A stretch of 64,000 nt of DNA from contig VCJN01002346.1 of assembly GCA_006384855.1 (NCBI GenBank), forward strand, positions 124,001 to 188,000. Direction: 5' to 3'. Position 1 is the first letter of the stretch. The number at the start of each line of letters is the position of its first letter. Both the position numbers and the translations under genes were made by a program. Shown here one piece after another: positions 56,626 to 64,000 of the stretch. A model generated the notes under the pieces. It ran no database searches and was not told where the DNA came from. It worked only from the letters and a program-made list of their open reading frames with translations. Source of the stretch: Tetraselmis striata (lineage: Eukaryota > Chlorophyta > Chlorodendrophyceae > Chlorodendrales > Chlorodendraceae).

Positions 56626-57127
56626 TTACAGAAGTCCCTCCTTGATGATATCGTAGGGGATGGCCGTGATGGTCTCCGGCTGCACGTTCTCCAGGGTGAA
56701 GCCTTCGCGGGGGCTGATGGGCATGCGCTTCAACTTCGGCGCGGGCGCTGTTGACGTCGGAGGGAGGAGCGGGCTCAGCCAAGCGAAAACAGCGGCCGGT
56801 CACGAGGCCAACCGGTCCATGCAGGCAAGGGGAGCAAAGACAACCAAACATGGGCAGCGGTGGCAGGGCACGCACCGCCCTTCTCCTTAGCCACATGCTT
56901 GGCCTCGTCGTTGGACTTCACCCGGTTCAGGAACTCGTCGCGGCAGCGGGAGGGGTGCACGTGCTCGATGCGCACGTGGATGCGCTTGGGGATGATGCGG
57001 CCGTTGACCTGGATGAAGCAGGGAGGCAGGGGCGGAATCAGCAGAGCACCAGCACAACAGCAAGCAAGCAGCTAGCATGGGTCATCAAGTCTTTAATTTC
57101 ACAAATGTTCATTCAACCCTAAAACCT

Positions 57128-57163
<36 letters not shown>

Positions 57164-57679
57164 ACAAGAGACTAGATAGAGAGAGATCGTCCAGCGAAAG
57201 CAAAAAAATCAATGGCATGATGTCGGAATTCGTCATAACACTCCCTGATTTCTCATTCCCTTGTACGGATTTCATGCCATCCGCCTCGTGTGACGGTGAT
57301 CTTCATGGGCCCGCCCAGCATGTCATGTTTCGCCTCCGGGCCCAACCCGCCCCCATCCGCATGCCTAATTGAATCACACGCCCAGGTGTGCCGTCACATA
57401 TTCCCTGGCCCCTGGCTGCACAGGATTGCGCACGGGCCTCACCTCCTTGTTGACCTCCACACCAACGGCGCGCTTGGTGACGTTCCAGATGACACCGGTG
57501 CGGCCGTGGTACACCTTGTGAGGCATGCCCTTCAGGACGGCGGAGTTGACCTTGATGTCCACATAGTCGCCCACCTTGAAGTTGCGCAGGTAGGTGGTGA
57601 GCGGGATCACACCCTTCTTGCGGAAGGCGCGCGAGAAAGAGTCGCGCGTGCGGCTGCGAAGACCCTTAGCGCGACCCAT
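56626..57679 (-). CDS. RPL21: 60S ribosomal protein eL21
   Basis: Minus-strand exons 57679-57443, 57008-56876 and 56747-56626 join (phases 0 and 1) to give 163 residues, the usual eL21 length. The sequence follows the family end to end: [40 protein letters not shown] then [40 protein letters not shown], and the closing [16 protein letters not shown]. It is a structural protein of the large ribosomal subunit with an SH3-like core contacting rRNA. The start is fixed by [13 protein letters not shown]. Intron 1 (57442-57009) contains a 30-nt C-run (57132-57161). Upstream on the same strand side, a telomere-like AAACCCTAA box lies about 1.06 kb away, farther than usual for a promoter box of ribosomal genes. 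Confidence 0.95.
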
Positions 57680-59748
57680 TGTGCCTACTTGTTACACCTG
57701 GAGGGGAGACAGCGGGGAACATGCGGCATCAGCCTCCGCCACGGAGCCTGGCACCCTGCCAGCCAAGCGCCTAGGTTACTGAATATAAGGCGCCTAAGAG
57801 GTTAGTAAATATAACAATCATTTATCCAGCTACCGACACCGATCGGCCATTCCCAACATCACCCGCGGGCCGCCGAAGCGAGGCACTAGGCGGCACGCCA
57901 AGCCAGGTCTCCGAGATGCACGGACTGCGGGAACTCTGACCGCCAGGTACCGTCGCGAGATCCCAAACCGCCGGGGCGAACAGCGGGCACTGGGCGGGAG
58001 CGCCGCCGCACTTCGCTCGCGCAGGGCCGGTAGGGCGTTGGATAGTCCATATGTACTGCGATGCAAGGCGGGCGCGCAGGGCCCAGCCAGGCACCAGCGG
58101 GCGGAACGAGGCACCAGCCTTGACATTCGCCCGCATAAACCACCTACGGGAGCTTGAGAGACTAACCAGCCTAGTCGATGACCGAGAGGAGTCGAGAGCT
58201 TGGCGGTGGAAATGGCGTGCGCGAGGGTGGCGGTGCTGGCGGCGGCGGCGGCGCGGAGTTCCCCTCCTGCAGTACTCTTATTGCCGCGCCAACTGTACAG
58301 CGAGAACCGCACGCGCTACACCAGATGCCGCAGCCAGCCCAGAGCCGCGCAACCTCGGGCAAAACCGCTGCCACTGAGAAGACCTGTGCTCTCTGCTGCT
58401 GGTACAAGGGTGGATGGGATGGGGAGAGGGGGACCTGAACGGCGGCAGGGGGTGTGCTGGAGGGGGGAGAGGGAAAAGTTACGGCGGCGGCGGCGCTCTT
58501 GGGGCGGGCTCGCTGCGCGCTGGGGGAGGGCGCGTGCGGACCGCGCCCGTCCATCGGCGGCGCGCAGTACCCTGTCGCAGCCGACGCGGAGCTGCGGGTG
58601 CGATTTCGCGAGCATATTAACTGTTTGTATTCGTTTAATATTCGTTATTTCCTTTTCTACTACCAGGTACTGATACACAGCATGCGCAGCACTACCTTTT
58701 AAATGTCTGCGATACGAGTACTCGTACGTAAAAAAAAACCCTAAACCCTAAACCCTGTACGATCCTAGGGCGGGGGTAGGTTTAAAAATGACGGCAGGTT
58801 TCGAGATGACGGCGGGTAATACATTTTGTATTGTCAAGTATTAATCCTTAAACCAGTGGTGATGTTGAAGCTGAGAGCGGAAATGTGGAACTTCGTGAAA
58901 AGAAAACCTGCTGGACACGCAGACTCGCTGAATCCAGCCCGGGGATTTCTATGCAGACAAATGAATCAATATTCCAGGCTGGGGATTTTGCGGCAGGACT
59001 GGTGCGGGAACGGTGGCGTGCCCGGCACAAGTGCGCAGAAGCGATGAATGGGAAAACTCAACTCGGTGTTGCTACATATGGGAACTTGCTGAATCAAAAT
59101 TCGGGGGAAGCTTGCAAAACATTGGGCGGCGTTGCGCGGTGGGATTTCTACAGTTAGTGCAGTATTGAGGTGAGTGTGAGGATGCGTCAAGTCAAAATAG
59201 TACCTCCATCCTCCGACCTGACGCAAAACTGACCCCGCGTGCGTCCGGTTTCTAGATGCTAATGATTCAACCAAGACATGTGCGTGTAGCTTGACATACT
59301 TTGCTTATATATTACGATGACCAAACACTGCTTCACATTTAGAGTAGGACATGCTAGCATTCAATTGAGTATTAGTTACTACATCTATGAACCGCGGCGT
59401 ACTATTGTTACCTACTTTTGCCCAACTGATCGTGGCAACCTGCCTATCAGTTTCACGGAGGACTTGGTGTCTACCGGGAGCGGATGCAGGGGGGGGGGGG
59501 GGGGGGGCGGCAGCACGCAGCAAGGAGGAGAGGCCTTCATCCAATGCTGGTCGCACAATGCCGCAGCTGTGAGCACACCCGCTTACACTTCGGCCAACAG
59601 GGTGCCCCATGCTTGCGGCCGGCATGAATTATGATGAGTCATCACGTCATGATTATGGTGTCTATCATTCCGCGCAGTGCTGGTCTCCCTCTATCAGTCC
59701 CTGTCCCTGGCAATAATGTGTTGCACTGAGAGTGTAGTGGTCTGCCTT
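57680..59748. other. spacer with possible short first exon and telomere-like motif
   Basis: This is promoter space of eL21 and sequence of unclear role. A GC-rich open stretch at about 58209-58370 (MACARVAVLAAAAARSSPPA) looks like a targeting peptide, but no continuation is found. A 90-residue frame at 58885-59157 is open without motifs. Poly-G lies near 59490-59508. Confidence 0.4.
58737..58756 (+). repeat. interstitial plant-type telomere motif
   Basis: AACCCTAAACCCTAAACCCT is about two and a half units of CCCTAAA following an A-run. Short copies act as telo-boxes in plant promoters of translation genes, or mark repaired breaks. Confidence 0.85.
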
Positions 59749-60009
59749 TCAGGCCTGCGCATCCTCCCTTTGCTTGGCCTGCTCATACGCCCGGCGCTGC
59801 TCTTGGCAGTTGTGATACCCGTTCAGGAAGTCCATCAACGTGCCTGACATCCCAAAATACATCAGCGGAGCATAGGACTTGAGCCGTACCCCAACCGGCA
59901 CGGCCAGCGCGATCCCGAGAGTGCACCACTTGTAGGACGAGTCCAGCACGCATTCCACCAGCGCAGCGCGAGCCTCGTTGGCACTCGGCTCCTTGGCCTG
60001 CTCACTCAT
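59749..60009 (-). CDS. small membrane-associated protein, unknown function
   Basis: A single-exon minus-strand frame encodes 86 residues: a polar N-terminus (MSEQAKEPSANEARAALVE), a hydrophobic stretch CTLGIALAVPVGVRLKSYAP, a second LMYFGMSGTLMDFLNGYHNC, and a charged tail QEQRRAYEQAKQREDAQA. Two short membrane segments in under 90 residues recall small inner-mitochondrial-membrane proteins such as Mic10/MICOS-type subunits, but the Gly motifs of Mic10 are not clear, so this stays a topology comparison. The lack of introns and clean composition support a real gene. Confidence 0.65.
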   Translation of the reverse strand: MSEQAKEPSANEARAALVECVLDSSYKWCTLGIALAVPVGVRLKSYAPLMYFGMSGTLMDFLNGYHNCQEQRRAYEQAKQREDAQA

Positions 60010-60991
60010 CGCCTGCCCTGGAGCTGTGCCTGTGCACGCAAGCTCAACACAGCTGCCCGATAGGTACTAGCAGTCTGCTCTGGGGGTCTCAATACAAGGC
60101 GGAAGGATTCAACTGCCGCGGTGTCGGAGACCTGCCCTGCTCTTGGATTTCACTGGGGCGGCAACCCCCAGTCATACAGGGTAAGGGCAACAGCAGCTGG
60201 CGCTAAGCAATTATCCAGTTCGCCATCACCTGGCAGCGGAGGCGCCACGAAACTACAGGGTATCCACTGTATAGGCAAAAGACCAAATGTGCACTCCCTA
60301 AGAGACAACACTCCTAGGCACAGGAGACAACACTCCCAGCTGCGACTGGCCGGTCGAAGACCTGCACCCTGTGAAGGCGGTCACAACTGGCACATAAGCT
60401 GATAGTTCCGGCGGTGGCGTCGCTGATGTTCATCAGCGCAGCCGAATAAATAAACGCGGCGCTCAAATGCCCGCCCTCGCGGGTTTCCAGGTGCGATTTC
60501 GCTCGTCTGTCGCGTGACATGTTGGATACAAGTATTCGTCACGTATCCGTATTATAATCGCTCGTGATCCACAATTGTTCAGCACGCAGCACTTCGCGAG
60601 CGATGACATATGTACTTGTCCGTGCACCGGCGACTAGGCGGCTGCGGAGCGATCGAACGCGCGATGGTAGTAGACCACCACTGAATCCTCGAACACAGCA
60701 GAAGGCACACAGGCTCATGCGCAGAGCGACAACAAACAGGTGCAAGACCTGAGCCGTGTCCGTCCGCAGCCGCAGCCTCGTACACGTCACTCATCAGTGC
60801 TGTCAGCACAGCAGAGGACGCATCAGCAGCAGCGCCGTCGGCCACTGGCCAAACGTGTCGCATCAACAGTCCCGCTACCGGGCTGCACCTCTGGACGTGG
60901 AGTAGGGGCGAAACTCGCTTGCCGGCCCATCCGCCGAGCACACATACCCTCAGTAGCCTAACTTCCCTTTGGGGGTGAACAGCTCGCCACC
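60010..60991. other. divergent promoter region
   Basis: This lies between the minus-strand small gene and the DRG1-type gene. Frames here, including a long minus-strand one that overlaps the DRG1 first intron, show no protein-like features. Confidence 0.5.
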
Positions 60992-63447
60992 ATGGGTATC
61001 CTAGAAAAGTACGCGCCCAGCCCCTCTCTACACATCCTCGCACCCACATACACAGACACATACAGTCCAGACACGGAGATAGGCGGGCACACACGCACAC
61101 ACGCCCCCGCACATGCAGTCGATAAGGCACTGCCCGACACTGACCACACGCACATGCACGCCCGCACGCGCGCAGGATCAAGGATATAGAGCTGGAGATG
61201 AGTCGGACCCAGAAGAACAAGGCGACAGAGTACCATCTGGGGCAGCTCAAGGCCAAGCTGGCCAAGCTGCGCACTGAGCTGCAGGCGCCCAGCAAGGTGA
61301 GCGCCCGCCTCTGCTGCTTGCGGCACTCGGGAGAGGTGGGAGGCTGGCACCCAGGCGCTAAGTTGAGCTAAGATGAGCTTATCTGCCCCCCCCCCCTCCC
61401 TCCCTTTCCGCTCCACCACCTCCGCCCCCTCCCACTCCTGCTGCCTCCTCCTCCGTAGAGCGGCGGCCCTGGAGAGGGCTTTGATGTCCAAAAATATGGC
61501 GATGGCCGTGTGGCGTTGATTGGTGAGTGCGCAGGGGATGGCAGGCGGGGTGGTTTCTGTGGGTGTTGGGCGGATGGCCTGCGGGGCGGATGTGCTGATG
61601 CGGTGGGTGCGGGAACCGGCCGTGCCGGACAGGGTTTCCGTCCGTCGGCAAGTCCACGCTGCTCACGCAGCTGACGGGCACCAAGTCAGAGTCTGCGGCG
61701 TACGAGTTCACGACGCTCACGTGCATCCCGGGCGTCATCCACTACAACGACGCCAAGATCCAGCTGCTGGATCTGCCGGGAATCATCGAGGGCGCGGCGG
61801 CGGGCAAGGGCCGCGGGCGGCAGGTGCGCTCCACCGTCCCTCAGCGGGAACCGGGCTCCCCAGCGTTGCAGGCCTGGTGGGGTGTGCTAACCGTCCGCAT
61901 GCTTGAGCTATGGGACAGGTCATTGCGTGTGCCAAGAGCTCAGACCTGGTGCTGATGGTGCTGGACGCCTCAAAGAGGTGACCTCCTCCCCCCCCCCCCC
62001 CCCTCCCCCATCCTACCTCTGCGTTGGCTGCTGCTGAGCGGCCTGCATGCGGCGTCCCGCGCAGCACGGGGCACAAAGAGATCCTGACGCGGGAGTTGGA
62101 GGCGGTGGGCATCCGGCTCAACCAGCGCCCGCCGGATGTGTACCTGAAGGTCAAGAAGACGGGCGGCATCCACTTCACGGCGGTTGTGCCGCTTGAGAAG
62201 ATTGACGAGAAGATGGTGCTGCGCATCCTGCAGGTAGTCCCCCCCCCCCCTCCCCCCCCCCCGCGGGGCACCCCTTTCCAAAATGAAATCGATTTGCACT
62301 GCCAGAGGCACCCGCTGTGCCTGCCTGGTTCAACTTCCTGATCGACAACACATTGAAGTCTGCTATCTATGCCACATAGCTATATACTCGGAACACTCTT
62401 TTGGTTTACGTATTTCTATAGGTAGTGAAGGATTGCCGTGATGTGGCAAAGCAATTTATGTATTTTGGGACCCGCCAACCCAATCAAATGGTATGAGTAT
62501 ATGTACGTATGAATGTTGACGATACCTTTGGAATGCACCACAGGAGTACAAGATCCACAACTGCGAGATCCTGCTGCGCCAGGACATCACAGTGGACCAG
62601 CTGATCGATGTGATTGAGGGGAACCGCAAGTACGTGCGCTGCCTATACGTGTACAACAAGATCGATGTGTGCAGCATGGAGGAGGTGGACGCTATTGCGC
62701 GCACGGCCAACAGCGTGCCCATCTCTTGCTACCAGGAGCTCAACCTCGATGGGCTGCTGCGGGAGGTGCGTGGTATCTCTGCATTTGCCGAGACACTGCC
62801 GGCGCCTGAAGTGGCGTGGATGTCTAACCTCGGCTGTGCTTCCCCCCCCCTCTCTTGGTTGCAGATGTGGGACGCGCTGGCGCTGTGCCGCGTGTACACA
62901 AAGAAGCAGGGCGGCAAACCCGACTTTGACGAGCCGGTGGTGCTGACAGCTGACCGCGGTGGCAAGACAATGGCCAACTTCTGCAGCCACCTGCACAAGA
63001 CCCTCAGCAAGGAGTTCAAGTATGCGCTGGTGTGGGGCACCTCCACCAAGCACTACCCCCAGAGGTGGGCCGCACTGGAGGCCCGCCTGTCCCGTAGAGC
63101 CCCCCACCCCACCCCGCACCCCTTGGGAATGTGGGGATGTGTTACAAGCATCTGATGCTGTTCACTAGCATCCTCGCATCCATGCGGCATGAAGTCATGC
63201 GGGGGATCCCTCCCCGCTTCACCTCATCCTCTGCGTACTCATCCACCCTCACCTTCCCTGGCCTCTCACACTCCGAGCATTGCGGCGCAGGGTGGGCCTG
63301 GCGCACACGCTGCAGGACGAGGACGTGGTGCAGATTGTGAAGGACAAGAAGGCTCTGGGCGAAGACGGACGCGGCCGTTTCAAGACGCAATCCGATGCGC
63401 CGCTGCGAATCTCGGACCGCGTGAAGAAGGCCGCCCTGAAGACATAA
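60992..63447 (+). CDS. DRG1: DRG1-type developmentally regulated GTP-binding protein
   Basis: Nine exons (60992-61008, 61176-61296, 61459-61522, 61633-61823, 61919-61977, 62065-62233, 62544-62765, 62865-63064, 63291-63447) join in frame into 399 residues. The N-terminus [20 protein letters not shown] is diagnostic of DRG1. G motifs: G1 [10 protein letters not shown]2/G3 region [20 protein letters not shown] and [21 protein letters not shown]4 VYNKID, G5 near [10 protein letters not shown]. The TGS domain covers the last ~90 residues ([36 protein letters not shown]). DRG1 is an OBG-clan GTPase acting on ribosomes and stabilised by the partner DFRP1. Intron 1 contains a CA-rich microsatellite. 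Introns 5 and 6 have C-runs starting within about 12 nt of the donor. Confidence 0.95.
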
Positions 63448-64000
63448 GCAGCAAGTGAGCGGCCGGGGGTTACAACCTCAGTCACAGTGTTTTGGTATTA
63501 ATTCAGATTTGGAGGCAGTTTGGCGCACTTCTGGCTAACTACGCATCTGTCATTTTTCAGGGCGTGCAGTATGCGATGGTGCAACTATCTCTCTGCTGGC
63601 ATTACCATGAGATAACTCGGTGTATTTCTGATTTTAAGTGATTGTCAGTGTGGCAGCAATGTTAGTGAGGGCTGCTGGCCGCCTGCGGGGCGCTGTTACT
63701 GGATGCCGCCTGCCTCTATTGGTGGTGACCGTGGTAGTCTGTCCAGTCTTGTCAGAGCACACGCTGGAGAGCATCCTGGGAAAAGCAGCCGCCATTCTGC
63801 GCTGTCTTATGTATCGCAAAGACGGCAGGCATGGCTGCGATGATCCCTTATAACTTACGTGGTTACACAAACCTACTTCTACCCGATGTTGGCCTACACC
63901 ATCTGTACGGATGCTACCACCTTGGCATCGCTGTCCTTTGCTGCGGGGCATATAGCAGGTATGTGCAGAGCGTGTGCTCGACTCTCTAGCGCGTGGTCAA
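63448..64000. other. 3' flank of the DRG1-type gene
   Basis: This is a likely 3' UTR and spacer. A 64-residue frame starting at the ATG 63659 (MLVRAAGRLRGAVTG) is open and hydrophobic but unsupported. The window ends without another recognisable gene. Confidence 0.4.

Noticed and set aside
58209-58370. Organelle-targeted protein first exon
   Set aside because: The Ala-rich start is suggestive but I found no downstream exon, so it is not listed as a gene.
60579-61295. Long minus-strand frame over the DRG1 first intron
   Set aside because: It overlaps coding exons of a certain gene on the other strand and a CA-rich microsatellite, and has no motif.

Overview
The window is nuclear DNA of a eukaryote, most likely a green alga (Chlorophyta, possibly a trebouxiophyte; the rank is inference). 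Supporting signs are GC-rich, intron-dense genes with GT-AG introns and a few GC-AG introns; a TOPLESS-type corepressor and a plant-type kelch specifier-like protein; a plant-type telomere motif (CCCTAAA); chlorophyte-style TGTAA motifs just after some stop codons; and runs of 12-33 C or G in introns and spacers. Exon coordinates come from splice-site and reading-frame continuity by eye, not from transcripts.

Layout. 1-2.1 kb: a doubtful small gene, a perfect hairpin and a tRNA-like relic. 2.1-5.9 kb: a broken tyrosine-recombinase (YR) retroelement fossil carrying reverse transcriptase/RNase H remains. 6.4-8.3 kb: a START-domain lipid-binding protein. 9.1-9.2 kb: a 40-bp LINE tail with a perfect target duplication. 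9.3-12.5 kb: a second YR-element fossil with Gag-like and YR reading frames but no reverse transcriptase. 13.0-18.9 kb: the TOPLESS-like gene. 20.2-21.8 kb: a membrane-anchored coiled-coil gene whose intron holds a 200-bp tandem repeat. 22.4-23.7 kb (minus): a five-exon gene of unknown function. 26.7-34.6 kb: a giant mucin-like type I membrane protein of about 2,500 residues. 36.9-39.6 kb (minus): a coiled-coil gene. 40.5-52.7 kb: a LINE cluster with restriction-like endonuclease tails, interrupted by a multi-pass receptor-like gene (42.8-44.9 kb) and a PIF/Harbinger-like inverted-repeat element (51.2-52.0 kb). 53.5-55.4 kb: the kelch protein. 56.6-57.7 kb (minus): ribosomal protein eL21. 59.7-60.0 kb (minus): a small membrane protein. 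61.0-63.4 kb: a DRG1-type GTPase.

The host genes do not form an operon or pathway. eL21 and DRG1 are both translation-linked housekeeping genes, TOPLESS is a transcriptional corepressor, and the mucin-like and receptor-like proteins are candidate surface or sensory proteins. The most unusual content is the mobile DNA: one LINE family appears to insert at AC(C/G)(A/G)GTACT, and two YR-element fossils share one split-repeat layout and one terminal motif but split the coding functions between them.
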